From: Alicyclobacillus acidocaldarius subsp. acidocaldarius Tc-4-1
Lineage (GTDB): Bacteria > Bacillota > Bacilli > Alicyclobacillales > Alicyclobacillaceae
Reading direction: 5' to 3'
DNA length: 64,000 bases
Assembly: GCF_000219875.1 (NCBI RefSeq)
Contig: NC_017167.1
Span: 2,565,361-2,629,360 of the forward strand
Shown here: positions 25,829 to 34,705 of the stretch, in pieces
Layout of the letters: each line of letters opens with the position of its first letter
Position numbering within the stretch: position 1 is the first letter of the stretch
Translations under genes and position numbers: made by a program
The notes under the pieces: model-generated
Database searches by the model: none
What the model was told of the DNA's origin: nothing
Seen by the model: the letters and a program-made list of their open reading frames with translations, nothing else

Positions 25829-27724
25829 TCACCTGCGCTCGATGGCTTGCTTGTAGCGGCCGAGCGCGAGCGTCGGAAACACGTGGCGGTACATGGTGTA
25901 GCCGAGGTAGAAATCCCCTGGGAAGCCCGTGCCGGTGTAGTATGGCTCATCCCAGCCGCCGTCCGGGCGCTGCGTCTCCACGAGGTATTGTACGCCTCGG
26001 CGCGCGGCCTCGGAATCCGCCCTGCCGCCCGCGATGAGCGCCATCAGCGCCCACGCCGTCTGCGATGGGGTGCTCGCGCCCTTGCCCGCGTACGCCGGGT
26101 CCTCGTACGAGCGGCAGTCCTCGCCCCAGCCGCCGTCCGGGTTCTGATGCTGCTCCACCCAATCGAGCGCCTTTTGAATGTACGGCTCGCGCATGTCGAT
26201 CCCGACCGCCTTCAGCGCCGACACCACGGCGCCCGTGCCGTACAGGTAGTTCACGCCCCAGCGACCGAACCAGCTGCCGTCCGGCTTCTGCTCCCGCTTG
26301 AGGTAGGCCACCGCGCGCTGGATCACCTTCCAGGCGTCATCGTACCCAAAGCTGCCGAAACACTCGAGCACGTGGGCGGTGACGTCCTCTGAAGGCGGAT
26401 CGGTCACTTCGCCGAAGTCGCAGAAGGGGATGTGGTTCGGGAGATCGCTCGTGTTGTCGACGTCGTAAGCGCCCCAACCGCCGTTCGAGCTCTGCATGCC
26501 GACAATCCAGCGGAATCCCTTCGTCATGGCGTCTCGCCTGCGGCGCTCGTCCGGCAGGCGCAGGGTGTTGAGCGCCCAAACCACGACGGCCGTGTCGTCC
26601 ACGTCCGGGTAGTACACGTTGTCGAACTGGAACGCGAACCCGCCCGGCTTGAGATTCGGACGCTTCACCGCCCAGTCGCCCGGGACGGTGATCTGCCGGT
26701 CCAACAGCCACTCGCCCGCCTTGACCAAGCGGTCGTGATCGGCCGGAAGCCCGGCAGCGCGCAGCGCGAGCACCGCGAGCCCTGTGTCCCACACGGGCGA
26801 GATGGAGGCCTGAAACATCCAGCCGCCGTAGTCCAGATCCACGCCGTACAGCTCGAGGCCTTCCCAGCCCTTGATGAACGCCGGATGCTGCGTCATGTCG
26901 AGAATCTTAAGCGCAATGAGCGCGTAAAACCAAGGCGGCTGAATCCCGCCCCAACTGCCGTCGCCGGCCTGGCGCTCAAGCAGCCAGTCCAGGGCGCGAA
27001 TCTCGGCCGCGCGGCGGAACGGGTGCACGGACAGCTTCTGATACCAGTGCAACGCGGCGTCGAGCGCGTCGAAGATCCGCCCGCCGCCTCCCTTGGCCCC
27101 TCGCCGGCGCGGCGGCACATTGGTCTCGTACAGTTCGGGCACGCGCGCGTGCTCGGGCAGCGGGAATACCGGCTGGCGGCTCATCACAATCGAGAGCGCC
27201 ACGACCGTGGCCCGGGCCCACGACCCAAACTCGTAGATGTTGAGCGGCATGCGCTTGCCGAGGAACATGATTTCCGGGGGAACCATGGGGACCTTCTCCC
27301 ACGGATATTCGCCGACGAGCGCCAGCCACATCCGCGTGAAGACGCGCGACGACTCGATTCCCCCTTGGCTCTGGATGAACCGCAGCGCCTTCTGCATCGG
27401 CTCTTCGTCGCGCGACATGCCGATGTACTTGAGCGCCACGTACGCCTCGATAGTCGTGTCGAGGTCCGGCGGCCCACCCGGGTAGAGGGCCCACGTGCCG
27501 TCCTCGCGCTGCTCGTGCAACAGGTAACGCCGGATCTTCTCCATGCGGTCGCGATCGACGCGATCGAGAATGTGGCACAAGAGGACGTACTCCGCTTCCA
27601 TCGTGACGTTGCTCAGAAGCGGCCCCCACCAGTAGCCTTCGTCCTTCTGGCAGGAGAGGAGATATTCCACCGCGCGATCCAGCGTCCGCGCGTAGGCCGG
27701 CGCTTCCACCAACTGCTCAGCCAT
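25829..27724 (-). CDS. shc: Squalene-hopene cyclase
   Basis: At 631 residues this equals the length of the structurally studied Alicyclobacillus enzyme. The catalytic acid motif is D374-V-D376-D377-T, and many QW repeats (such as QRPDGGW, QNPDGGW, QKPDGSW and QAGDGSW) line the alpha/alpha barrels. The enzyme is a monotopic membrane protein that cyclises squalene to hopene and hopanol. ATG 27724 has an ideal GGGGGAGG. It lies in the middle of an operon that supplies squalene (hpnCDE, downstream) and modifies the hopene product (hpnH, hpnG, hpnA, upstream). Nothing in the sequence suggests impairment. Confidence 0.98.
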   Translation of the reverse strand: MAEQLVEAPAYARTLDRAVEYLLSCQKDEGYWWGPLLSNVTMEAEYVLLCHILDRVDRDRMEKIRRYLLHEQREDGTWALYPGGPPDLDTTIEAYVALKYIGMSRDEEPMQKALRFIQSQGGIESSRVFTRMWLALVGEYPWEKVPMVPPEIMFLGKRMPLNIYEFGSWARATVVALSIVMSRQPVFPLPEHARVPELYETNVPPRRRGAKGGGGRIFDALDAALHWYQKLSVHPFRRAAEIRALDWLLERQAGDGSWGGIQPPWFYALIALKILDMTQHPAFIKGWEGLELYGVDLDYGGWMFQASISPVWDTGLAVLALRAAGLPADHDRLVKAGEWLLDRQITVPGDWAVKRPNLKPGGFAFQFDNVYYPDVDDTAVVVWALNTLRLPDERRRRDAMTKGFRWIVGMQSSNGGWGAYDVDNTSDLPNHIPFCDFGEVTDPPSEDVTAHVLECFGSFGYDDAWKVIQRAVAYLKREQKPDGSWFGRWGVNYLYGTGAVVSALKAVGIDMREPYIQKALDWVEQHQNPDGGWGEDCRSYEDPAYAGKGASTPSQTAWALMALIAGGRADSEAARRGVQYLVETQRPDGGWDEPYYTGTGFPGDFYLGYTMYRHVFPTLALGRYKQAIERR

Positions 27725-27761
27725 CCGACCTCCCCCTTTCACGTGATGATGGTCGATCCCG

Positions 27762-28751
27762 TCACGCCATCTTGGCGCTCCGAAACCATTCGATGGCGCG
27801 AAGCAAGGCATCCTCCACCGGCGACTGCGGCAGCCCGAGCTCCCGCACCGCCTTGGACGCGTCGAAGTACATCGGCTCCCTCGCAAGCCGCACGCCGGCC
27901 ACCGGCGCCCGCGCCGGCCGCTTCAAAAGCGGCGCCAGGACCCGCTCGTCCATCACGGCGTACGCCATGGCCGCGAAAAAGGGAATCCTCAGCCGCGGGG
28001 GTTTTCGTCCAGCGAGCTCCGCAATGAGCCGCACCAACTCGCCGAAGTGCATGTTCCGGTTGCCGAGAATGTACCGTTCGCCCGCGCGTCCTCGCTCATA
28101 CGCGAGCAGGTGGCCGATGGCCACGTCCTCCACCGCCACGAGGTTCAGTCCCGTTTCCACGTAGCCAGGCATCCTGCCGAGCATGGTATCGAGCACAATA
28201 CGGCCCGTCGGCGTCGGCTTCACATCGTACGGGCCAACCGGCGTGGAAGGATTCACGACGACCACGTCCATGCCCTCGGCGGCAGCCTGCATCACCAGGC
28301 GCTCGGCGAGCACCTTGGTCCGCTTGTACGTGCTCACGACGCGGTCGGGATCGTTGAAGCCGTCCGCCTCGGTCGACGGCTGGCCGTCGTGTCTCAGCTT
28401 GACCGCCGCAGTGGAACTCGTGTAGACGAGCCGCGGGCCACCGGCCTCGCGGACCGCCTCAAGCACGCGGCGCGTCCCCTCCACGTTCGCCGCGTACATC
28501 AGCGCGTCGTCGCGCGGATCGAGCGAGTAGTGCGCCGCCACGTGAAACACGGCGTCACAGCCGTCGATCCCGGCCCGCAGCCCCTCGCCGGTGGCGAGAT
28601 CGCCCTGAATCATGTCCACGCCGAGCGCCTTGAGATGTGGGGCGCGGCCGGGATCGCGCACCAACGCGCGCACGCGGTGGCCGTGTTCGACCAGCACCCG
28701 GGCGACGTGATAGCCCACAAAGCCTGATCCCCCGGTCACGAACGCCAGCAT
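27762..28751 (-). CDS. hpnA: Hopanoid-associated NAD-dependent sugar epimerase/dehydratase
   Basis: The 329-residue extended SDR has the NAD-binding motif FVTGGSGFVGYHVA at the start, VFHVAAHYSL, the Ser/Thr of YTSSTAAV, and the catalytic pair in STYKRTK (Y and K four apart). HpnA is consistently found in hopanoid clusters, but its exact reaction is not settled in the literature known to me; it probably acts on the sugar part of the hopanoid side chain. ATG 28751 is preferred over ATG 28757 because GGGAGG has correct spacing to the former. It overlaps the end of hpnG by 16 bases and ends 37 bases before shc. Confidence 0.85.
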   Translation of the reverse strand: MLAFVTGGSGFVGYHVARVLVEHGHRVRALVRDPGRAPHLKALGVDMIQGDLATGEGLRAGIDGCDAVFHVAAHYSLDPRDDALMYAANVEGTRRVLEAVREAGGPRLVYTSSTAAVKLRHDGQPSTEADGFNDPDRVVSTYKRTKVLAERLVMQAAAEGMDVVVVNPSTPVGPYDVKPTPTGRIVLDTMLGRMPGYVETGLNLVAVEDVAIGHLLAYERGRAGERYILGNRNMHFGELVRLIAELAGRKPPRLRIPFFAAMAYAVMDERVLAPLLKRPARAPVAGVRLAREPMYFDASKAVRELGLPQSPVEDALLRAIEWFRSAKMA

Positions 28752-29362
28752 GGCCATTCCCTCCCGAAAGCGCGAAGCGTGCGGCGCGCCCGGAGTGCGC
28801 GTGCGGGCAAACGCAGCGCGCTTCGCCACGCCGACGGCCGCCAGGAGGCGAGGGGTTCGCCGGCCTCGTCCAGCACCACGCGCACGGCGACAAACGGAAT
28901 GCCTGCCTCGCGGGCCACGCCCGCCCACGCGAACGTCTCCTGATCGACCGCCGATGCCTCGAACCGACGGGCCAGTTCGCGCTTGTCCGCCGGCGTCGAG
29001 GCGATGCGCTCGACCGACACGATGCGCCCGCCGATCTGCGCGGATCCGCCGTGGGCCTCGGCGAAGCGGCGGGCGAGTTCGCACAGCCGCTCGTCGAGGG
29101 CAAGCGGCGCGCACGAGCCCTCCGGCGTCACCGCCTCCGCCGGCAGGACGAGATCGCCAAGGCGCAGGCCGGAGTCCAGCGCGCCGCACACCCCTGCGCC
29201 GACGACGAGCGCGGGCCGCTCCGCCCGAATGAGCCGCGCGAGCCCATCCGCCGCCCGCGCAGGCCCCACGCCCGTCGAAGCGACGCACCACCCAGGGCGG
29301 TGCGCCAGATGACGGAACGCCGCGCGCTCAAAGCCGAGCGCCGTGACGACAAGCGTCGTCAC
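28736..29362 (-). CDS. hpnG: Adenosylhopane nucleosidase/phosphorylase-like protein
   Basis: The 208-residue protein is of the purine nucleoside phosphorylase/MTAN type: VVTALGFERAAF at the start, ASTGVGPARA, VVGAGVCGALDSGLRLGDLVLP, and ASAVDQETFAWAG containing the Glu/Asp pair that contacts the ribose. HpnG removes adenine from adenosylhopane to give ribosylhopane. The GTG start at 29362 overlaps the hpnH stop as GTGA and lacks its own Shine-Dalgarno, so translation is probably coupled. It is somewhat shorter than many homologues. Confidence 0.82.
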   Translation of the reverse strand: MTTLVVTALGFERAAFRHLAHRPGWCVASTGVGPARAADGLARLIRAERPALVVGAGVCGALDSGLRLGDLVLPAEAVTPEGSCAPLALDERLCELARRFAEAHGGSAQIGGRIVSVERIASTPADKRELARRFEASAVDQETFAWAGVAREAGIPFVAVRVVLDEAGEPLASWRPSAWRSALRLPARALRARRTLRAFGREWPCWRS

Positions 29363-30369
29363 GAGGCGAAGAACCACCGAACCAGGCGCCAGGTATCGCG
29401 GGGCGTCAGGGCCTTGAGAGCCGCCATCTCGTAGCCGGAGTGCATCATGCAGCTCGCGCACCGGGGATTCTCGCCGTAGCCGAACTCCTCCCAGTTGGTC
29501 TTCTCCATCATCTCCTGGAACGTCTCGTAGTGTTCGTCCGTCAGCAGGTAGCAGGGGCCTTTCCAGCCCTTCGGATTGCGGTTCGGCATGGCCCAAGGCG
29601 TGCAGCGCAGCTCGCGCTTGCCCTGCAGGAAGTCGAAGTAGATGGGCGTGTCGTAGAACCGGATGCGATCCCCGCAGCGCGCCATGATATCCCGCACGAG
29701 CTGGTGCACTTCCTTGCGGTGCAGGAAGATGTCGCTGTGGGACGGATCGACCTCTTCATACGTGAACGCCGGCGACACGATGCAGTTGTCGACGCCCATC
29801 TCCATGAGCTCCATCAACAGCTCGGCCGTGTCCTCCGCGCTCGCGCCCTTGTACAGCGTGGTGTTGGTTGCGACGCGGAATCCGCGTTCCTTCGCCGCCT
29901 TGATGCCCTTCATCACGATGTCGAAGACGCCCTTGCGCTCCACCATCTTGTCGTGGTGCTCGCGCTTGCCGTCGAGGTGGAACACAAAGGTGAAGTTCGG
30001 GTGAGGCTTCAGCTTGTCGAGGACCCGGTGCAGCAAGATCCCGTTGGTGCACAGCATCACGAGCTTCCGCCGCTCCAGCATGCCATTGACAATCTCGACA
30101 ATCTCCGGGTGCACAAGCGGCTCTCCGCCCGCGATGGACACGGCGGGCGCACCGCACTCGTCGATGGCCTTGAAGCAGTCCTCTGCGGTCATCCGCATCT
30201 TGAGGACGTCCGGGCTCTGCCGGATCTTCCCGCAGCCTGTGCACGTCAGGTTGCACAATTCCGTCGGCTCGAGCATGAGGACCATCGGGTACCGCTTGAT
30301 ACCCTTGATGCGGTTTTTCGCCAGGTACTTCACCATGTCGACCGTTGCGGAGAATGACTGTCGCGCCAT
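29359..30369 (-). CDS. hpnH: Radical SAM adenosylhopane synthase
   Basis: The 336-residue protein has the radical SAM cluster motif CNLTCTGC (Cys39, Cys43, Cys46), the GGE motif in SIAGGEPLVHPE, and a C-terminal cysteine pair in NPRCASC, as in HpnH. HpnH attaches the 5'-deoxyadenosyl group of SAM to diploptene, the first step of side-chain extension. ATG 30369 follows GAGGAGGG. A 110-base gap upstream separates it from fni and holds a weak candidate promoter, so the hopanoid genes may also be transcribed independently of dxs-fni. Confidence 0.92.
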   Translation of the reverse strand: MARQSFSATVDMVKYLAKNRIKGIKRYPMVLMLEPTELCNLTCTGCGKIRQSPDVLKMRMTAEDCFKAIDECGAPAVSIAGGEPLVHPEIVEIVNGMLERRKLVMLCTNGILLHRVLDKLKPHPNFTFVFHLDGKREHHDKMVERKGVFDIVMKGIKAAKERGFRVATNTTLYKGASAEDTAELLMELMEMGVDNCIVSPAFTYEEVDPSHSDIFLHRKEVHQLVRDIMARCGDRIRFYDTPIYFDFLQGKRELRCTPWAMPNRNPKGWKGPCYLLTDEHYETFQEMMEKTNWEEFGYGENPRCASCMMHSGYEMAALKALTPRDTWRLVRWFFAS

Positions 30370-30435
30370 GCCAATCCCTCCTCCTCAATCCGATTCGACG
30401 CATGAATACGTAGAAAAAAGGCCATCTAAAGGAAA

Positions 30436-30463
30436 GGATATCTCTGGTTTACCGCGATCGCAA
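30436..30463 (-). promoter_or_regulatory. Weak candidate promoter ahead of hpnH
   Basis: Reverse-strand TTGCGA (30458-30463) and ATATCC (30436-30441) are 16 bases apart in the 110-base fni-hpnH gap. The -10 match is poor. The gap could instead only hold a leader for readthrough transcription. Confidence 0.25.
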
Positions 30464-30479
30464 ATGGCGTGTCCGGGGC

Positions 30480-31574
30480 TCACGCGCCGAAGGGAGCCCG
30501 CCCCCGCGCGTCCATCCACCCCTTCAATCCACGCGCCTCGAGCCATTCCCGGAGCCAGCCCAGGATGACGACCGGCTTGCCGCGCAAGTCGGAGAAATTG
30601 CGGCAGCCGGTAAGCACCAACAGGGCGCGGAGCCCGAAGTGAAGGTCCTCGATAAAACGATTTAGTTGCTCTTCCCCGTTTGGCTGCGTCACGAGTCGGA
30701 CAAGCGGTCCCGCGATGCCCACTGCGCTCGCGCCAAGCGCCATCGCCTTCGCGACGTCGAGCGCCGTGCGAATGCCCCCGGACGCAATCACGTCAGCGCG
30801 CTCCCCGACCGCCGCCGCGACTTCGCACAGCGATGCGGCCGTCGGCAGCCCCCAACGGTTCCAAAATTCGTCGATCTCGGCACCCCGGCGCCAGGCTTCG
30901 ACCGCGATGAAGTTCGTCCCGCCAAGGCCGCCCACGTCGATGGCCCGCACGCCAGCGTCGGCGAATCGGATGGCATCCTCCGCCGAAATCCCTTGCCCAA
31001 CCTCCTTGGCCACCACCGGGACCCCCACGCCGCGCGCGACTTCCGCAAGCGCGTCGAGCGCACCGCGAAAGTCGCGGTCTCCCTCCGCCATGAACAGTTC
31101 CTGCGCGGCGTTGAAGTGAACCTGAAGCAGATCCGCCCGTACCAGCTCCACGGCCTTCCGCGCGCGCTCCAGCCCGGTGCCCATGCCCACGTTGGCGATG
31201 ACCACGCCGTCCTGATGGATCTCCCGCACGACGCGGTACGTGTAGGCCACCTCGGGAGAGGCGAGGCCAGCCGAAGCGGACCCGAGCGCCATAGCCAGGC
31301 CGAAGCGGCGCGCGACCTGCGCGAGCTTTCGATTGATGTCGTACACTTCGTCCGCGCCGCCCGTCATCGCGTTGATGAGAATCGGCGATTCCAGGCGGAT
31401 GCCGCAGAGTTCGGTGGCCAGGGACACGTCGTCCCAGGCCACCTCCGGCGCAGAGCAAGGCACGAGTGAGACGCACTCGAACCCATTCGAGACGCCCGTC
31501 GGATCGCCGAGCGCTTGAACGGCATGCACGTGCTCGACCTTGCGCCGCTGCCGGACGTCTCGCGTCAACGTCAT
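30480..31574 (-). CDS. fni: Type 2 isopentenyl-diphosphate delta-isomerase (FMN)
   Basis: The 364-residue TIM-barrel protein starts with RKVEHVHAVQ, followed by INAMTGGADEVYDIN, the FMN-binding VGMGTGLERA region, LQVHFNAAQELFMAEGDRDF, and the phosphate-binding DVGGLGGTNF and ASGGIRTALDVAKAMALGA. It interconverts IPP and DMAPP using reduced FMN and NADPH. ATG 31574 has GAGGGAGG. It sits 37 bases downstream of dxs and thus links the MEP pathway entry to hopanoid assembly in one run of genes. Confidence 0.92.
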   Translation of the reverse strand: MTLTRDVRQRRKVEHVHAVQALGDPTGVSNGFECVSLVPCSAPEVAWDDVSLATELCGIRLESPILINAMTGGADEVYDINRKLAQVARRFGLAMALGSASAGLASPEVAYTYRVVREIHQDGVVIANVGMGTGLERARKAVELVRADLLQVHFNAAQELFMAEGDRDFRGALDALAEVARGVGVPVVAKEVGQGISAEDAIRFADAGVRAIDVGGLGGTNFIAVEAWRRGAEIDEFWNRWGLPTAASLCEVAAAVGERADVIASGGIRTALDVAKAMALGASAVGIAGPLVRLVTQPNGEEQLNRFIEDLHFGLRALLVLTGCRNFSDLRGKPVVILGWLREWLEARGLKGWMDARGRAPFGA

Positions 31575-31611
31575 ACGGCCTCCCTCTTTCCGTCCGCCAG
31601 ACCGCGTGTCG

Positions 31612-33507
31612 TCACGTGCCAACCCGATTCAGGGCGTGCGGCACCTGACCGGCTTGGCGCATGAGTTCCAGCGCGTCCGCCACGATGCCGTCGGCATCGA
31701 GGCCGAGCCGATGCAGGACCTCGTCGCGACCGCCGTGTTCCACGAAGTGATCCGGCACGCCCTTGCGGCGCATCGGCACCATGACGCCGCGATCCAGGAG
31801 AAGCTCGGCGACGGCCGATCCCATCCCGCCCGCGAGCGACGCCTCCTCTACGGTGAGGATGGGCCTGCCCGTCTTCGCCAGGCTGAGCAACAGCTCCTCG
31901 TCGAGCGGCTTCACGAAGCGCAGATTCACGACCGTCGCCTCAATCTGGTGCTTCGCGGCGAGTCGCTCCGCGGCTTTCATCGCCTCGGGCACCATGGGCC
32001 CCAGCGCCACGATGGTAAGATGCCGCCCTTCGCGCAGCACCTCGGCTTTCCCCCAGGGCAGCGCGTGCAGCGGTTCGTCCATCGGCACGCCCACGCCGTC
32101 CGCACGCGGATACCGCACGGCCACAGGTCCGTCGTGCTGCATCGCCGTGAACAGCATGTGCCGAAGTTCGTTCTCGTCCTTCGGCATCATGATGGACATG
32201 TTCGGTACGGTGCGCAGGTAGGCGATGTCGAAGACGCCTTGGTGCGTCTCCCCGTCCGGCCCGACGATCCCGGCGCGATCGACCGCGAGGACCACCGGGA
32301 GGTTCTGAATGCAGATGTCGTGGATGGTCTGATCGTATGCGCGCTGCAGGAACGTGGAGTAGACGGCGAAGATCGGCCGCTTCCCTGCTGCGGCGAGCCC
32401 GGCGCAGAACGTCGCCGCGTGTTGCTCGGCGATGCCAACGTCGAACGTGCGCGTCGGAAACTCCTTCTGAAATTTCACCAGCCCGCTGCCCGACAGCATG
32501 GCGGGCGTGACCACGACAATCCGCTCGTCCTTTCTCGCCATCTCCGCGACGGTCTGCGCGAACACGCTCGTGTACGACGGCGCTTGGTTGGGCTTGGCCG
32601 CGCTGGGCCACGCGTGCCACTTGTCCTCCGAGTTCTCCGCCTGCGGATACCCCTTGCCCTTCTGCGTCAGCACGTGGAGCAGGATGGGCCCCTTGAGTTC
32701 CTTCACGCGCTCGAAGACCGGGATGAGCTGGCGGAGGTCATGACCGTCGATGGGGCCGATATACTTGAAGCCGAAGCCTTCAAACGGCGTGATGGGCAAG
32801 ATCATGTGGCGCGCCGCCTCCATGGCGCGATCCAACACCTTCGTCACCTTCTGGCCCACGTTGCTCAGGTGGCGCAGGAGGTGATCGATGTCCTGCTTGG
32901 CGCGCGCGTAATTCGGATCGGACCGAAGCCGCGTGAGGTACTTCGAGACCGCGCCGACGTTATTGGAGATGGACATCTCGTTGTCGTTCAAAATGACGAT
33001 GAGATCGGTGCCGAGATCGCCCGCGTGGTTCATGGCCTCCATCGCCATGCCCCCCGTGAGCGCCCCGTCACCGATCACGGCGATGACGTGGTAATCCTCG
33101 TTGCGCAGATCGCGCGCGACGGCCATGCCGAGAGCTGCCGAGATGCTCGTGGACGAGTGGCCCGCCCCAAACGCATCGTGCTCGCTCTCGGACCGCTTGA
33201 GAAATCCGGCCAGCCCGCCCAGTTTGCGCAGCGTCGGGAACATGTCCTTGCGGCCCGTGAGGATCTTGTGCACGTACCCCTGATGGCCGACGTCCCAGAT
33301 GATCTTGTCTCGAGGGCTGTCAAACACGCGGTGTAACGCGATGGTCAGTTCCACGACGCCCATGTTGGCGCCAAAATGCCCGCCGGTCCTCGAAATGGAC
33401 GTGACGAGAAAGTCGCGAATTTCCTGAGCCAACGTCACCAACTGCGACTCGCTGAGCTTTTTCAGGTCTTTTGGGTCGTGAATGGAATCGAGTAACGTAG
33501 TCAACAC
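31612..33507 (-). CDS. dxs: 1-deoxy-D-xylulose-5-phosphate synthase
   Basis: From GTG 33507 the protein has 631 residues, the usual DXS length. It starts LTTLLDSIHDPKDLKKLSESQL, with the thiamine diphosphate domain containing TSISRTGGHFGANMG and GDGALTGGMAMEAMNHAG, and later EQHAATFCAGLAAAG and PVAVRYPRADG. DXS condenses pyruvate and glyceraldehyde-3-phosphate at the head of the MEP pathway. The start is uncertain: GTG 33507 has a GGTG eight bases upstream, while a longer frame with an unconserved cysteine-rich leader continues to an ATG at 33612. Other MEP genes are not present in this window. Confidence 0.93.
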   Translation of the reverse strand: MLTTLLDSIHDPKDLKKLSESQLVTLAQEIRDFLVTSISRTGGHFGANMGVVELTIALHRVFDSPRDKIIWDVGHQGYVHKILTGRKDMFPTLRKLGGLAGFLKRSESEHDAFGAGHSSTSISAALGMAVARDLRNEDYHVIAVIGDGALTGGMAMEAMNHAGDLGTDLIVILNDNEMSISNNVGAVSKYLTRLRSDPNYARAKQDIDHLLRHLSNVGQKVTKVLDRAMEAARHMILPITPFEGFGFKYIGPIDGHDLRQLIPVFERVKELKGPILLHVLTQKGKGYPQAENSEDKWHAWPSAAKPNQAPSYTSVFAQTVAEMARKDERIVVVTPAMLSGSGLVKFQKEFPTRTFDVGIAEQHAATFCAGLAAAGKRPIFAVYSTFLQRAYDQTIHDICIQNLPVVLAVDRAGIVGPDGETHQGVFDIAYLRTVPNMSIMMPKDENELRHMLFTAMQHDGPVAVRYPRADGVGVPMDEPLHALPWGKAEVLREGRHLTIVALGPMVPEAMKAAERLAAKHQIEATVVNLRFVKPLDEELLLSLAKTGRPILTVEEASLAGGMGSAVAELLLDRGVMVPMRRKGVPDHFVEHGGRDEVLHRLGLDADGIVADALELMRQAGQVPHALNRVGT

Positions 33508-33822
33508 CTCGATTACACCAGAGTGTGAAACTGACGCCTCCGCCTCAGGACGTTTTGGACAGGCAAATCCGCGCGCGCACACCCCCTCATCTTCACATGG
33601 GTTCCGTATCATGAATTTATAAAGCCTGATCTTAACTGAAAGCGTACCAAAGTCAGGTGTGACACTGCAATTGTGCCGCGGGACTTTTCGTGGTACCAAA
33701 CAAGCAATTCGAAACGCGTGGCTCCTTCCATCTGCCTGTGTGAGGCGGCGCGCACACCCAGTGCGGAAGCCCTCGCTGTTGTATATGCGAGCGAGGACGA
33801 GCGTATGCGCCGCCTCCCGTTC
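33508..33822. other. Intergenic region upstream of dxs
   Basis: This 315-base stretch between dxs and the small membrane protein gene shows no supported gene. On the reverse strand TATAAA (33616-33621) is a good -10, but the matching -35 is weak. The dxs frame stays open back to 33699, which I do not regard as coding. Confidence 0.4.
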
Positions 33823-34362
33823 TCAGGGGTGAAACAGCCGCAGCAGCGCAAATCCGCCGTACGCGATGACAAACGCCGAACCCACCATCCCCGCGACGAC
33901 CGCTGCAAGCACCCGAAGCGGATTCCACCTAAGGATGCTGCCGATGGCCAGACAGGCATACGCCCCAAGCAGCGGGCACAGGGGCGCAAGAACCCAGACC
34001 CCGTACTTCCCGTATTTGCGTGACAGCGCCTCCGCCTTCGCCAGCCACCTACGCACGAAGCGAAATCGCTGGATGGCCTGCCGCAACCCTACCATCAGGA
34101 CGGGCACCGCGATCATGTTGGCGAGGATGGAAATTCCGGCTCCTGTGGGCGGATCGAACCCGAGCGGAATGCTCGCAGCGGCGGCGGGCTGGGCCTCCAG
34201 CACGATGGACGTGCCGATGAGGGACAAAGTCGGCCAGAGGCGGCCTTGACTCAATCCCAACGCGAGACTCCCGGCAAAAAAGAGGAAGGATGCGGCCGCA
34301 CCGTACAGCATCAGTCGCCAGAACGGGAGCCGAGCCACGATGAGGGTCCACGAACGTGTCAA
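33823..34362 (-). CDS. Small multi-pass membrane protein (small multidrug export family-like)
   Basis: The 179-residue protein has about five hydrophobic segments: residues 15-35, 43-60, 75-95, 120-140 and 150-172. The pattern GISILANMIAVPVLMVGLR, then a basic loop and YGVWVLAPLCPLLGAYACL resembles the small multi-drug export protein family (COG2426-like), whose function is poorly known. The TTG start at 34362 has GGGAGG eight bases upstream. It is in the same direction as dxs but separated from it by 315 bases, so it is probably not part of the isoprenoid operon. Confidence 0.6.
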   Translation of the reverse strand: MTRSWTLIVARLPFWRLMLYGAAASFLFFAGSLALGLSQGRLWPTLSLIGTSIVLEAQPAAAASIPLGFDPPTGAGISILANMIAVPVLMVGLRQAIQRFRFVRRWLAKAEALSRKYGKYGVWVLAPLCPLLGAYACLAIGSILRWNPLRVLAAVVAGMVGSAFVIAYGGFALLRLFHP

Positions 34363-34705
34363 GCTTTACACCTCCCGGGCGTGAGGATGAGGGATGAGCG
34401 ATTGAGACATGCGCCTGGGACAGAAATGCGACATGGGGTGAACGTCACGCGGGGACACGGAGGCACCTTTTGCATGCATTGTACCTCAAGCGCACGGGAA
34501 GCGATCCGGGCTTGTTCCATTGCAAGTGTACGGGGCGCGCATCGAATCCATGCGCGTAAAAGCGGCGGCCGCGCCTGAACAGAAGTCACGTGAGATCTCA
34601 AAATTTGATGAAATTTTGAGCGCACGACTCGTATGTTGAAGTCGCAGGAGGTCGGGATACTGAGACTCGGCTTCTGCACCCCAGGAGACGCTAGGTGATG
34701 ACCAC
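34363..34705. other. Divergent intergenic region between membrane protein and acid peptidase
   Basis: This 343-base region has no supported gene. It includes a perfect 10-base inverted repeat (34597-34620), described separately, and a short AT-rich tract around it. No clear -35/-10 pair for the peptidase gene is visible. Confidence 0.5.
34597..34620 (+). promoter_or_regulatory. Perfect inverted repeat upstream of the G1 peptidase gene
   Basis: CTCAAAATTT (34597-34606) and AAATTTTGAG (34611-34620) flank a four-base GATG loop, about 85 bases before the peptidase start. It could be an operator dyad. As an RNA hairpin it would be AU-rich and has no following T-tract, so a terminator is less likely. 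Confidence 0.4.

Noticed and set aside
26432-28027. 531-codon forward reading frame
   Set aside because: It runs opposite shc and hpnA and has a composition typical of a complement frame.
31540-33336. 598-codon forward reading frame
   Set aside because: It lies opposite dxs, which is well conserved. No homology features are visible in the forward frame.
33508-33612. N-terminal extension of dxs with three cysteines (CEDEGVCARGFAC)
   Set aside because: Known DXS proteins start near LLDSIHDP. The extension has no family support and its start codons lack well-spaced Shine-Dalgarno sites.
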